A stretch of 64,000 bases of DNA from Algibacter sp045066735 (GCF_045066735.1 NZ_JBISHH010000026.1:310001-374000); one strand, 5' to 3'; counted from the stretch's first letter, positions 34,577 through 44,592 are shown. The notes: generated from the sequence alone by a model not told the origin. Translations and numbers: made by a program.

Positions 34577-37500
34577 TTAACTTGAGGGCTCAATTAGTTT
34601 TACTTTTCCAAAGGTTTCAAATTCTATAAATGTTGATTTAAACAACTCAGAAGGAATTTTCTTTTGCAATAAAAGGTGAAAATTTTCTTCATGAGTTGAA
34701 ATAATCAACTGCTTATTTAACGATAATGTTATTCCCCTAAATAAATCAATAAACGATAAAATATTGATACTATCCATTGATTGAATTGGATCATCAATAA
34801 ATATACAATCTACAGAATCACCTGTTTTAGGGTTCTTGGTTTTCAATGCACGAGCTAAGAAAATACTTAAACTTAAAATGTTTATTTGAGCTGTACTAAA
34901 ATATAATGAAGGCACTGATTTTACTTTTTTACCATCTTCATCATGAGAAATTGTATAAATCTGTAATCTAGGTTTATTATCTTTAGAAAAACCACATTCA
35001 AAATAAATCTCTTTATAATCAGGATGAGGATCAATTTTTCTATAAATAGCATTAATTAAAGGCGTGTAAAAATAAGCTTCAATTGAAGTTTTTAAGTGTA
35101 AACTCAGATTATCTCTTTCAGTACATAACAGTTTTTCTCCCTTAGCTAGTTCTTTTAACTTTTCATTGATTTTATCAATTTGGTCTTGTATTTTTTTAGA
35201 TTCTGTAGCTTTTATACAAGCATCATTTAAAATTCTAACGGTATTATATTTTTTTATTTTTATTTCAGCTTGTTTTTCTGTTTTTTTCTGAGCATCTATT
35301 AAATTGGCAAATTCTTTTTCAATTTGAGATTTATCTTTATCTTTTAGTATTAAGTTAAATTCTGATTGAACATAGTTTTCATACTTGTCATAAATTCTCA
35401 ATACTAAATTTTTAGCATTATTCAGGACTTCAGTTTTCTTGACGTAATAATCTTTGGATAAAGTATAATTAGATAATTTTATATTTAACTTATTTAATGA
35501 ATTTATTAGGTTTTCTTTAGCCTTTTTTAGATTAAAAACATCTAACTGGTTACTAGATATGTATTTAGACAATGTAGGTTTTTCAAATACATTAGAATTT
35601 AGCTCGCTAATAAAATATTCTTTAATTTCCTTATAATCACTAGAAGATTGATATTTTAAAATTTCACGTCCAGAAATTTCTATTTTTTCTTTAATTGATT
35701 TAATTAATGCTTCTTTCTCTTTAAAAGACCTTTCTTTTTCTTTCATTTGATTAGATAACTCTAATTCCTCCTTTTCTGTTTTTTTTAAATCATTTTCTAT
35801 TTTGGTTGCCAATTCATCAAATGATTTTAAATTACCTAATAATAAATTAAGATCGTTTAAAACCGTTTGATTCTTTTTTAATTTTTCTAAATTGTTATTT
35901 TTCTCAGAATTTAGTTTTTCTATTCTATTTAGTGTGTTTTTATATTCTAATGAATACGGATCTTTAACTCTAAAAATATTTTTTTTAATATCTTCTTTAT
36001 CAATAGCCAAATCAAGTATTAGATTTTTCACTTCTGATTCTTTTGTAGTCTTTTCTTTTAAAAATCTTTGTATCTGACTACCTAATAATTTATTAGATAA
36101 AATATTCTTAGATAATTCTTCAAACGAAGAGTAGTTGTGCTTACATAGAGGACAATCTGGTTCTTTTGATTTATTTACTAATTCTAACCCTGAATTCACA
36201 AACTCACTCAGTTCTTTATTTAACTGGTTTTGATCATTAATCTTTAATTGAATTTCTTCAATATCTTTTTTTAATTCATCTAGATTTTTTTCCTTAAGAA
36301 TATAGTTTGTGATTAAGTCTTTATATTCTTCAAATAATTTAAATTCTGATAAAATTACAATGTCATCATTAATCTTATTTTCATAATATCCAAATTCATC
36401 TAAAATTATTTTTAAATCATTCTTTTTCTTTTCTTCTTTATCAATTGATTTTGATAAATTTTCAAGAGTTTTTTGAGCATTTGAAACAATTTGAGAAGTT
36501 AATTCAAATTCCTTTTGTTGAGCTGAAATATTATTAAGCTTAAATCTATTATCCTCTTGTAAGGTTTTTATTTCATTAAGTTTTATTGATGTATCATTTT
36601 TCTCCTTTTCCGCATTAAGTTTATCATGTTCAACCTTAAGTAATGTATCCTTATACTCTGCAAGATTGTTACTTAAACTTTCTATCTCTTTTTGTATGTT
36701 TAGGAATGATTGAAACTGTCTTTCAATTTTTAGAGCTCTCTCTAATCTATTTTGCTTATTTTTTATATTTATATCATTGCCATTAGACTCGTTAGTAAGC
36801 TTTTCTTTTTCATTAAACCATTTTACTACTTGATCTAATTCTTTTAACTGGTCATCTAGTTTATTAATTTTACTTTTATTTTCAAGATAGAATAACACAC
36901 CTCCTTTTAACTTACCATCTTCAGATTCTTCTCCATCCCTTGCTAAACTTATTGTTTCAATACGTAATTTAGCTTTGATTAATTCATCTTCTAATGAAGA
37001 TAATCTTACATCAATATTTGTAGATAAATTATCATAAGAAGCATCATTAAATATTTTTTGATCGATTAATTTTAAGTTTTCATTTTCTTGGTTAAGTGAA
37101 CTAATTACTTCATTAATTTCATCAAATTTTTGAAATTCTTGTTCAAAATCAATCTCCCCTTGCAATTTATTTTGTTCTTCTCCTTTTTGATCAGTTAAAA
37201 ATTTACGTTCGTCTTTTATGTATTTTAACAAATGGATAATCTTCTTATACGCAGAATCTTTTTTTTCTAAATCATCATCTATTTTGAGGAATTTAGCATA
37301 TCTATCTTCCGCTTTCTCTTCTTTTAGAAATGTATCTATTAAATCTTGTGTTAATATTTGATCCTTAAAATATTCATTCTCAATCTCCGTTTTATCACTG
37401 TATACTTTACGTAAATTTATTATGTTTTCAAAAGATTTTTCACTTGTTTGAACTATAACTTTTCCATTTTTAGAATCCTTATTCAATAATAATGGTGCTT

Positions 37501-37726
37501 TATTATCTTTCCTTACTTTATCAAAATCAATCATTTTATCAAAGCGTTGAATTTTATGGGTAATGCCCCATTCTACAGCATCATAAAATGAAGTTTTCCC
37601 AAAACCGTTTGGAGCATAAATTGAAGCAAAATTCATTATCTCTCCATTTTTTGTAAAATCAAAAGTTGAGTTTTCTTCTTTTTCAAATGCTCTGAATCCT
37701 GTGATTTTAACACTTTTTATTTTCAT
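34577..37726 (-). CDS. SMC/Rad50-like ABC ATPase of an ABC three-component (ABC-3C) system
   Basis: A 1049-residue ATPase and the last gene of the four-gene operon. Walker A is APNGFGKTSF (38-47). Long coiled coils (about 150-520 and 545-880) meet at a zinc-hook-like CPLCKHNY (about 526-533). The C-terminal lobe has the signature region LYFSTAQINILSLSIFLARA (about 940-960), in which the usual SGG is replaced by STAQ, Walker B IFIDDPIQSMDS (about 973-984) and the switch His in STHEENF. In ABC-3C systems such ATPases are thought to sense nucleic acid or protein complexes and license an effector. It overlaps the middle-component gene by 4 nt (ATGA). Confidence 0.85.
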   Translation of the reverse strand: MKIKSVKITGFRAFEKEENSTFDFTKNGEIMNFASIYAPNGFGKTSFYDAVEWGITHKIQRFDKMIDFDKVRKDNKAPLLLNKDSKNGKVIVQTSEKSFENIINLRKVYSDKTEIENEYFKDQILTQDLIDTFLKEEKAEDRYAKFLKIDDDLEKKDSAYKKIIHLLKYIKDERKFLTDQKGEEQNKLQGEIDFEQEFQKFDEINEVISSLNQENENLKLIDQKIFNDASYDNLSTNIDVRLSSLEDELIKAKLRIETISLARDGEESEDGKLKGGVLFYLENKSKINKLDDQLKELDQVVKWFNEKEKLTNESNGNDINIKNKQNRLERALKIERQFQSFLNIQKEIESLSNNLAEYKDTLLKVEHDKLNAEKEKNDTSIKLNEIKTLQEDNRFKLNNISAQQKEFELTSQIVSNAQKTLENLSKSIDKEEKKKNDLKIILDEFGYYENKINDDIVILSEFKLFEEYKDLITNYILKEKNLDELKKDIEEIQLKINDQNQLNKELSEFVNSGLELVNKSKEPDCPLCKHNYSSFEELSKNILSNKLLGSQIQRFLKEKTTKESEVKNLILDLAIDKEDIKKNIFRVKDPYSLEYKNTLNRIEKLNSEKNNNLEKLKKNQTVLNDLNLLLGNLKSFDELATKIENDLKKTEKEELELSNQMKEKERSFKEKEALIKSIKEKIEISGREILKYQSSSDYKEIKEYFISELNSNVFEKPTLSKYISSNQLDVFNLKKAKENLINSLNKLNIKLSNYTLSKDYYVKKTEVLNNAKNLVLRIYDKYENYVQSEFNLILKDKDKSQIEKEFANLIDAQKKTEKQAEIKIKKYNTVRILNDACIKATESKKIQDQIDKINEKLKELAKGEKLLCTERDNLSLHLKTSIEAYFYTPLINAIYRKIDPHPDYKEIYFECGFSKDNKPRLQIYTISHDEDGKKVKSVPSLYFSTAQINILSLSIFLARALKTKNPKTGDSVDCIFIDDPIQSMDSINILSFIDLFRGITLSLNKQLIISTHEENFHLLLQKKIPSELFKSTFIEFETFGKVKLIEPSS

Positions 37727-38268
37727 AATGCATTTATTTTCTGAATGATTTCTTTTTGTACTTCTCTATCTCTAATTACTTTTTCTTCTTTGATAAGTAA
37801 TTTCCATAGTTCTGCATTTTTAGGAGTGTATTTTGAGATAGGTGCTTGCTTAGTTGCATCTACAATTTCTTTTAGGTCGGTATTTGTAATATGCTCTACA
37901 ATTAAACGATTTGCTTCGTCTTCATTAAATTGTTTATCATAAGAATCTTCAACAATTTTTCTACTTGAAAATTTATCATTCTCAATTTGTTTTTTGACAT
38001 CTTTAGGAACTTCATCGCTAGTAACATATATAATATAGAGATTCCATTTATCATATACTGTTTCTAATTTTGACTGATATTTTAATGCAATTTCTTTTGA
38101 AATATTTTTCCATAGATTTTCTTCAGAGAGAGTCAAACTATTAGCGAATACAAAAAACACTGATATATTTACATTGAAGCTTGCTAAATGAAATTCAAAA
38201 TCACAAGTAGTATGCTTTTCTTTTAATTGATCTATAAGGTCACTACTATATTTCAAATACTTTTCCAT
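37723..38268 (-). CDS. ABC-3C middle component (MC1-like)
   Basis: A 181-residue protein between the protease and ATPase genes. The core NLYIIYVTSDEVPKDVKKQI (about 97-116) followed by NDKFSSRKIV is reminiscent of the middle-component-1 family of ABC-3C systems, in which a strand-rich N-terminal domain is followed by a helical tail contacting the ATPase. It overlaps the upstream protease gene by 23 nt and the downstream ATPase by 4 nt, indicating production at fixed ratio. No catalytic residues are evident. The family assignment is from memory of motif form and position. Confidence 0.65.
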   Translation of the reverse strand: MEKYLKYSSDLIDQLKEKHTTCDFEFHLASFNVNISVFFVFANSLTLSEENLWKNISKEIALKYQSKLETVYDKWNLYIIYVTSDEVPKDVKKQIENDKFSSRKIVEDSYDKQFNEDEANRLIVEHITNTDLKEIVDATKQAPISKYTPKNAELWKLLIKEEKVIRDREVQKEIIQKINAL

Positions 38269-39628
38269 ATTCTTCTTTTAGTTTAATTAGTAATTCTTCC
38301 TCATTAGATTTTTTAAAGGTTTTAAAATCTTCACTATTCTCAATGAGCATATATTTTTTTAAATATTCAAAATGTATAAAATTATACTTATCAAAAACAA
38401 ATTCCTCTATTTCTGATTCAGCACTCCCAATATTGTTAACTTCTAAAGTTCCATTTTCATACTCGTTTCTGATGGTATTAATTCTCGGTACTAAACTACC
38501 TTTTTCTAACTTATAATAAGCAATGTTACCAGCAATAGGATTGCTTTTTGTCTTTATAAAGACCGTTCCATTTTCAGTTAATCCCAAATAATTTGATGAC
38601 ATGCAGTCTCCTAAAAAATCACCACTTTGCCAATCATCACTTGTGTTCTTATATAACAATCTTGTCATTGAAAAAATATCTTCAAGATCATCCTGATTAC
38701 AACTAATTTCTTTAGCAATATTTATTAATGTTAAGAACTCTAACCAAGTAATATAAATTAACTCGTCATTAAGTATAGCATGATTCTTTTCATTGATTAA
38801 TAATCTATCATTAAAAAGATCTTTGATGAAAAGTGGAGTAATGTTACTATTAATAACTTCGATTGTTTTATCCTTAAGAAACTTTTTTGTAAAAGAAATG
38901 TTTTGATCTAATATCCCCGCATCTAAATCAAAGGCTTTGTCTTTTAAGAAATTAAAGCTTGTTAAAAAAGAAGGTATCATTTCCGATAAATTATTTTTCT
39001 CAACTATTTCTATAAACTTATGAATAGGAACAATATCTATCTGACCGTTTGCGTAATCAGTAATGCTTGATGATTGAATTCCTATAACATTTATGCTTCC
39101 TCTATTTAACCTCAAAATACCTCCTCCAGAAAAGCCTTTAATATCCTCGTGATTTAGATTTCCAAAGTTCGTCTCTAATCTAAAGTACCCATTATTAGTA
39201 TTATCGATTTTACGATTAATTTGATGATTACTGTATCGATCATTTTTATTAGCATCTATTTTACTAGGGTAACCACATAACAAACATTCATTAAAGGTAA
39301 TACAGTCATTATCAATAAAAATCTGATTGAAGCCTAAGTTTTTATTTAAAATTAAAATAGCAGCATCTACATTCGGATCAGAATGCTCAAAATAATTTTT
39401 GCTATTTATAATTTCAACTTCATTTGGTTCATTTTGTTTATTTGAGAAAGAATAACTAATTTTCTCTTTTAATTTCTTTTCGTTTGTCCCACTATCATTA
39501 GGAACATCCGTATAAAAAACATGCTTAGCAGAAAGTATGTATGTTTTAGTTTTATCTAAAGGTTGAAATAAAACACCACTACCTCCTTCTAAAATGATAG
39601 TGTATTTTTTTAAGTCGGTTTCGTCCAT
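38246..39628 (-). CDS. Trypsin-like serine protease fused to a C-terminal ABC-3C effector region
   Basis: A 460-residue cytoplasmic protein (no signal peptide). Residues about 10-205 form a chymotrypsin-type domain: GGSGVLF at 15-21, catalytic His36 in LSAKHVF, Asp88 in NVDAAILIL and Ser167 in KGFSGGGIL, followed by NVIGIQSSS. The C-terminal 250 residues are helical and probably couple it to the other components. A cytoplasmic trypsin-like domain in an ATPase operon fits an effector that cleaves host proteins or activates a partner by proteolysis. The start codon overlaps the stop codon of the MBL gene by one base (TAATG). Confidence 0.8.
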   Translation of the reverse strand: MDETDLKKYTIILEGGSGVLFQPLDKTKTYILSAKHVFYTDVPNDSGTNEKKLKEKISYSFSNKQNEPNEVEIINSKNYFEHSDPNVDAAILILNKNLGFNQIFIDNDCITFNECLLCGYPSKIDANKNDRYSNHQINRKIDNTNNGYFRLETNFGNLNHEDIKGFSGGGILRLNRGSINVIGIQSSSITDYANGQIDIVPIHKFIEIVEKNNLSEMIPSFLTSFNFLKDKAFDLDAGILDQNISFTKKFLKDKTIEVINSNITPLFIKDLFNDRLLINEKNHAILNDELIYITWLEFLTLINIAKEISCNQDDLEDIFSMTRLLYKNTSDDWQSGDFLGDCMSSNYLGLTENGTVFIKTKSNPIAGNIAYYKLEKGSLVPRINTIRNEYENGTLEVNNIGSAESEIEEFVFDKYNFIHFEYLKKYMLIENSEDFKTFKKSNEEELLIKLKEEYGKVFEI

Positions 39629-40686
39629 TAAAAATCATTTTGCATTTTAGATTTAAAAGAAGGGTAATCTGTCCAATCTTGCTCAGAAAAAATGTCATCC
39701 TTTAAATTATAATTAAAGTATATAAAAGCATCAGAATTGTTATTAATAATTCTTGCAATAGTCCTTTTATTAGGTAATCCGTGTTTAGTTGCATTTGAAC
39801 TTATCACGTAATTATTCGTTTTTACAATTTCCAAAAGTTCTTTATTAGTGTTATACATACTTCCATGATGAGACACTTTCATAAACTCTGTATTTAATAC
39901 ATTAAATTTATTATAACCAAATTTGTTTAAGCCTTCTATGACAACCGATGGATGAGCATCACCCAAGAAAAGATAGTTTTTATCTGCATACTCCACTATA
40001 AAAGCTATAGAACTACCATTGGCAACACTTGTGTCTTCTTTAAATTTAAAATCAGGTTGATTCTCTTCATCAATAAATTTTTTTAATAAAGTATTGAAAT
40101 CTTTTTTAGTACCACTTGTAAAATAATCTTTTTGCTTCTTGTATAATTTTAAAAGCCTATCTAATTTTTCGTTGTTTGGAGACAAAATTTTGAATTGTAA
40201 CCCAAATAAGTCTAATTCTGCACCTTGTTCAATAATTTTCCCTTCCCATAAATTATTGTCTCTAAGATATTTTTCAAATTTAATTCCTTGTCTAGCACTT
40301 GTGTTAAAATCGTCTACTCCATCGATTATTTCAATATCTAAATCTTTGTTTTCTTCGATGTCAAACTTTTTTGCTATTTCTTTTCCTGAATTAAACCAGA
40401 CTTTTTTTATAAGTTTTGAAGCCTCTTTGTCTTTATTTAGCCATCTCAAAACCCCTCCAATGTGATCATCATCAAAATGAGTTAAAACCAAGAGGTCAAC
40501 GAATTGCTTATCTCTTCTGATTTGTTCAATTACGTTAAAGAGTTCACCTTTTACATTTGATGTACTCTTATATGTGTCGCCAACTCCTCCATCAATTAAA
40601 ATGTTTTTATGACTTTCATTATTCTTGAAAGAAACCCATATCGAATCACCATTAAAGGCTTTTAAAAATGTTACATTCATACGCAA
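39628..40686 (-). CDS. ComEC/Rec2-like metallo-beta-lactamase-fold hydrolase
   Basis: A 352-residue MBL-fold protein, the first gene of the operon. The metal motif reads THFDDDHIGG (69-78), the ComEC-type variant in which the second His of HxHxDH is Asp. FLGDAH (about 240-245) and VSHHGS (about 273-278) supply further ligands. No membrane segments are present, so this is the free catalytic domain. Such domains in conflict systems are candidate nucleases or phosphodiesterases. With the protease gene it forms the two enzymatic arms of the system. The upstream 479 bp probably carry the operon promoter. Confidence 0.82.
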   Translation of the reverse strand: MRMNVTFLKAFNGDSIWVSFKNNESHKNILIDGGVGDTYKSTSNVKGELFNVIEQIRRDKQFVDLLVLTHFDDDHIGGVLRWLNKDKEASKLIKKVWFNSGKEIAKKFDIEENKDLDIEIIDGVDDFNTSARQGIKFEKYLRDNNLWEGKIIEQGAELDLFGLQFKILSPNNEKLDRLLKLYKKQKDYFTSGTKKDFNTLLKKFIDEENQPDFKFKEDTSVANGSSIAFIVEYADKNYLFLGDAHPSVVIEGLNKFGYNKFNVLNTEFMKVSHHGSMYNTNKELLEIVKTNNYVISSNATKHGLPNKRTIARIINNNSDAFIYFNYNLKDDIFSEQDWTDYPSFKSKMQNDF

Positions 40687-41164
40687 TAAATTGAGACTGT
40701 TATGTTTTTTAGGATGATGAGTATTGTTTAAATTTGATATGGTTTATTGGTATAATGAAAAAATGTTTTTGAAAGGTCGCAATAGCACTTATTATTCTAA
40801 AGTTATAAATATACTGTTTTACAGTCATTGTCTTTACTACTTACCATAATTTAATAAACTGTATTAAGAATTACTTTCTGAGATAGACGTTTTCATTTAT
40901 CAAATTTAATAGTCGTCGTATTTAATAATGAACTCGATTACTTTAGTTTTTTTACCTGTGCTGATTTTAGGTGCTTAGTTTAATCTGTTTTTAGTTTTCT
41001 TGTTGTTCTTTGTTCTAGTTGTTCGTCATTTCGAGAATAGCGTCTAGAGCTAGAGAAGTAACATTAAAAAAGCTCTATGTGCGGTTAAGACTCGATAACT
41101 TTGAAAACCCACAAAAAAAACTTCCGTTTTAGCACTAGATAATAATGTTTTTTGCTTGTTATTA
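40687..41164. other. Intergenic region without a recognised gene
   Basis: AT-rich DNA between the ABC-3C operon and the 3' end of the peptidase operon, both on the minus strand. No open frame with protein-like features was found on either strand. It should hold the promoter of the four-gene operon and the terminator of the peptidase operon, but neither can be placed with confidence. Confidence 0.5.
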
Positions 41165-42775
41165 CTATTTTAAATTAATGCTAAAATATAATGGATAATC
41201 TTCTTTTTTATTATTTTTTCCTTGAAGAAAAAGTTCATAAGAGTCACATCTGTACGTGACCCAAAAGCTATAGCTATCTTGACCTTCTGTTTTATTACAA
41301 TCAGAGAATTCAGTATCTAATGTATTCTTTAAATTTTGATAAAAATTTTTCACATGATTATTTTGAGAAGAGTAATGAGGGAAGTCCAATTCTACCTTTA
41401 AAATTTGTTTTTGTAAATCTGTTATAACTGTAGTTTTTGTGTTTTGACCATATTGTATAGAGGAATCATAGAGCAGAGTGTTCTTAAGAAAGAAATTTTT
41501 CTCACCCAGTCCTTGTATAATATCTTCATTTTCAACTAAGCATGTGTTTAAAATTGAATTTATATAAATCATAAAATCTAAGGATATATCTTCTTTTTCT
41601 AGTAGGTTTAAATATTTAATGCTTTCTTGATGCACCTTGTTTAAAGAATCTTTACTAACATAACTACATGAGTATATAGCATCAGGAGTGTTTATATTAG
41701 GGTAAATAATTGAAGGCATTTGATCTTTAGATATTTCAAGTATTCCATGAGGATCATTTTCGCCTTTATCCCATCTTAGTTTATCTTGAATTCTGTAAGT
41801 TCCTTGGGGAGGTAAGTAAAATGAGTAATGATTAACATTTAGTTTTCTAAATGATTTTGCTGATTTTGGGTTAATTCGGTTAATTAATGAAACAAAAACT
41901 TCCATTTCAATAATAATACTTTTGTTTCCAATATTTTTATATGTTAAATCATAGTCTACATATGGGTGAGATTTACCGGTGTGAAAAGTAATTCTTTGAT
42001 TTGGAGGAGTTATTAAAACTAAATTATTCGATACCTTTCTATCATAATTTAAGATTTTTTTAGCTTGTCTATATGACCAAGCAAATAACTCTTCATCATT
42101 CTTATTATCAACAAAATTTAAAATATAATCCATCTGCTTCTTAAAAATTTCAGGAGTTAATCCCATTTTAATATTTAATGCGGGATTTGCTTTCACTCTT
42201 TGGTCATATATATATCCTAGTCCATTTGTAAATCCAAGTCTAAAAGCAAGTGCGCGGTCGCGTTTATTAGGATGTGTTCCAATTGTATGCTCATTTGAAC
42301 CGATTTCAATAGCTACATTTAGCAACTCTTCAAATATTTCATTAATAAGTAAAGGTTTTTGTTTAATGAAATCAAACAATTCAAAATTAATATAAAGTAA
42401 CATTAGACTTGCTAATATATCTGCTTGAGTTTCAATAATTGTTCTTGAAACTAAATCATTATTCATATAATTGGGATGATCTTTATAAGCTTGATATTGC
42501 ATTTGATGTGCGAATTCATGTGCTACTATGAAGCGAATGATATATTCTTTAACAATGGAATTACTAGATTTAACAATGCTGTTAATCTTATCTATATTTA
42601 GCCGAATGGTCTTATTAGGTAATGAGATTATATTCCCAGATTTAGTTATATCCATCTTTATTCGGTGGCCATACGTCTGGTTGAGCTTATTAAGCTCATT
42701 TATGGCTACGATTGAGTCGTTTTGAGAAAACAAAGAGTTTACTAAAAAAAGAAAGTATATAAATAATTTATTCAT
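41165..42775 (-). CDS. Secreted zinc metallopeptidase (gluzincin type), 536 aa
   Basis: A signal peptide (MNKLFIYFLFLVNSLFS, cleaved before QND) precedes a gluzincin-like peptidase domain: AHEFAHQMQYQ (85-95) gives HExxH with His86, Glu87 and His90, and IIETQADI (113-120) gives the third-ligand Glu and the conserved Asp. Residues about 250-350 look like an immunoglobulin-like or jelly-roll domain, and the C-terminal 150 residues are mixed. It is exported, so it acts in the periplasm or outside. It overlaps the upstream membrane-protein gene by 8 nt. The target is unknown; the operon is not one recognised from sequence. Confidence 0.72.
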   Translation of the reverse strand: MNKLFIYFLFLVNSLFSQNDSIVAINELNKLNQTYGHRIKMDITKSGNIISLPNKTIRLNIDKINSIVKSSNSIVKEYIIRFIVAHEFAHQMQYQAYKDHPNYMNNDLVSRTIIETQADILASLMLLYINFELFDFIKQKPLLINEIFEELLNVAIEIGSNEHTIGTHPNKRDRALAFRLGFTNGLGYIYDQRVKANPALNIKMGLTPEIFKKQMDYILNFVDNKNDEELFAWSYRQAKKILNYDRKVSNNLVLITPPNQRITFHTGKSHPYVDYDLTYKNIGNKSIIIEMEVFVSLINRINPKSAKSFRKLNVNHYSFYLPPQGTYRIQDKLRWDKGENDPHGILEISKDQMPSIIYPNINTPDAIYSCSYVSKDSLNKVHQESIKYLNLLEKEDISLDFMIYINSILNTCLVENEDIIQGLGEKNFFLKNTLLYDSSIQYGQNTKTTVITDLQKQILKVELDFPHYSSQNNHVKNFYQNLKNTLDTEFSDCNKTEGQDSYSFWVTYRCDSYELFLQGKNNKKEDYPLYFSINLK

Positions 42776-43340
42776 TTATTGACGTGTATAGCTTAATCAT
42801 ATTCGTAAAACTAACTAGAAAAATTGCAAATAGACAGTAGTTAAAGGCGAGAAGAAATATTAAATAATTTTTATTAGTTTTAATGCTTTGATCTGTCCAA
42901 ATTTTGGATGCATTTCCACCGACAGCCTTAAGAAGCTCACTTTTATCTATATTCAATATTTTCATTTTTGATTCAAGTTTGTTTGGCTCTTTCAATTTGT
43001 TTCCAATTACAATTGTTGAATTGTAGTATTTCATAGTTCTTTTATCAATATTCTCACTATAGAGACAGTACGAACATATTAAACTAAACAAAAGAGAAAT
43101 TGAAATGATTAACCATGTACGCTTTTTTTTAAAATAATATGTTAATATTAAAATGAAACCAGCTATAACTGTTGAGATAAATAATATGAACTTAATTTGA
43201 GAAGAATATTGGTCACTATCTCCCCACTCAGGTAATGGAATAAGTATTGCTCCAGCAATTGTACCTAACCAAGCACCCAATGCTGCTATTTGGTTCCAAG
43301 AATTTTGTAATAAATTGATTTTTTTTTGAATAGTATTCAT
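42768..43340 (-). CDS. Four-helix membrane protein of the peptidase operon
   Basis: A 190-residue protein with four likely membrane segments: ALGAWLGTIAGAILIPLP (about 19-36), IKFILFISTVIAGFILILTY, LIISISLLFSLICSYCLYS and the C-terminal YLIFLLAFNYCLFAIFLVSF. A polar domain of about 60 residues with KSELLKAVGGNASKIW lies between the third and fourth. It overlaps the upstream gene by 4 nt and the downstream peptidase by 8 nt. It could anchor or gate the secreted partners. The function and family are not known to me. Confidence 0.65.
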   Translation of the reverse strand: MNTIQKKINLLQNSWNQIAALGAWLGTIAGAILIPLPEWGDSDQYSSQIKFILFISTVIAGFILILTYYFKKKRTWLIISISLLFSLICSYCLYSENIDKRTMKYYNSTIVIGNKLKEPNKLESKMKILNIDKSELLKAVGGNASKIWTDQSIKTNKNYLIFLLAFNYCLFAIFLVSFTNMIKLYTSINE

Positions 43341-44020
43341 AGATGAAATATTATAGATTCTTTTTCTTCTTGAAGATTTCCAATTTCTACTTTATCTTTT
43401 TTTTGAATTATATTACCTTTTTTTTCAATCCAAATTGTATAGTAACCAGGAGATAGATTCATGGAAGCATTATTTGTTTGATTGTTAAATGAAAACTTGG
43501 CATTTTCAAGAGAATAGTCCCATATGTAATTACATTTTACATCATAGCCATCATAATCTCTACCTTTATTTTTTGTGAATACAGATACATGTACTACGCT
43601 TAATAATCCCGAGTTTATACCTAAAGGTGATGCTGAAGTTTTTAAAAAATAGTCTTTTTGAATTAGATCTATTACGATTTTTGATTTGGAATTTGATTCC
43701 CAATGAGTAAGTAGATTTTCGAGTGTTTTTTGCGAGTTTTCTAAAGATTGGAATAACAAAGAGTCTGTTTCGAATTTTAAACTATCTGCATGCTTTAGTT
43801 TTTTATATAACTCTGTAGTTGTTTTTGATAAAAGACCCAAACTAGATTTCAATTCGCTGTTTTCTTCTGTCAGGTTCTTATTTTTTAAGATGACTTTTCT
43901 TATTGTTTTTTGCGTTTCTAATTCTAATTGTTTAATACTATTTTGACTTTGTAAGGGAACAGCCGAAAACAAAAAAATCAAAAAAATAAAATCTCGAATA
44001 TTAATTTTTTTTACTTTCAT
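43337..44020 (-). CDS. Secreted coiled-coil protein of the peptidase operon
   Basis: A 227-residue protein. The N-terminus DFIFLIFLFSAVPLQSQ is a signal peptide. Residues about 28-105 form a coiled coil (TEENSELKSSLGLLSKTTTE). The C-terminal 100 residues look like a beta-sandwich with SPGYYTIWIEKKGN, a motif seen in extracellular PEGA- or Ig-like modules. It is the first gene of the three-gene operon and overlaps the next by 4 nt. Function unknown. Confidence 0.6.
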   Translation of the reverse strand: MKVKKINIRDFIFLIFLFSAVPLQSQNSIKQLELETQKTIRKVILKNKNLTEENSELKSSLGLLSKTTTELYKKLKHADSLKFETDSLLFQSLENSQKTLENLLTHWESNSKSKIVIDLIQKDYFLKTSASPLGINSGLLSVVHVSVFTKNKGRDYDGYDVKCNYIWDYSLENAKFSFNNQTNNASMNLSPGYYTIWIEKKGNIIQKKDKVEIGNLQEEKESIIFHL

Positions 44021-44105
44021 AAAAATAAGTTTATTGTTCTATATAATTGTTGGTTTTTTTTGAAATAAAATCGTATCTATGTTAAAGAGTCCATGTTTCA
44101 ATAAT

Positions 44106-44535
44106 AGAACTCATTAAAAATTTTTAGTATTAACTACTAAAATTGACTTCTGCTAATAATTGTAAAAATGCGTAGGGAGGATATGTAATAGTTTCTATTA
44201 CAAGGATTTAAATATAGTTAAAATATTTGAGCTCCTTGAGTTTTGTAGTCTTTTTATTTAAAAAATAATCTAAATAATATGATATTTATAGTATTGTATA
44301 TAAGTTTAGCTTAAGGTGAAAATTGATAAACAACAAATAGCTTTATTAGTTTTACCGGAGTGAGGAATGAGTTCTCCAGTTGCAAATTTAATATATTTTT
44401 AGGTGGATTTTTTAGTCATGAGCTGATTACATTATTTAATCGACTCATGACTTTTAATTGGCAATAAAAGAATGGACAAAATTCAGCTATGATATAAACA
44501 ATCTTGAGGATAAGCTTTATGTCTTTGCTGAAACT
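44106..44535 (+). repeat. Decayed partial duplicate of the Fic locus, left copy
   Basis: About 430 bp, running from ACTCATT (44106) through a leader with CTAAAATTGACTTCTGCTAA, an operator-like palindrome (GAGCTGATTA...TAATCGACTC) and the first 30 codons of a Fic gene, match 50177-50670 with many substitutions and indels. It is the left flank of the cassette-like array. Confidence 0.75.
44447..44535 (+). pseudogene. 5' remnant of a Fic family gene
   Basis: This begins ATG ACT TTT AAT TGG CAA as in the intact gene at 50581, then shows CAA changed to TAA and a one-base deletion, after which the frame again matches TKFSYDIN and LEDKLY of the intact protein. The similarity stops near 44535 where the HNH-HIT region begins. 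It cannot encode a functional protein. Confidence 0.8.
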
Positions 44536-44592
44536 TTTGATATTTGTTTTTTGGGGAAAAGCTATAATTTGTTTTTTAATTGGGTAGGTAAC

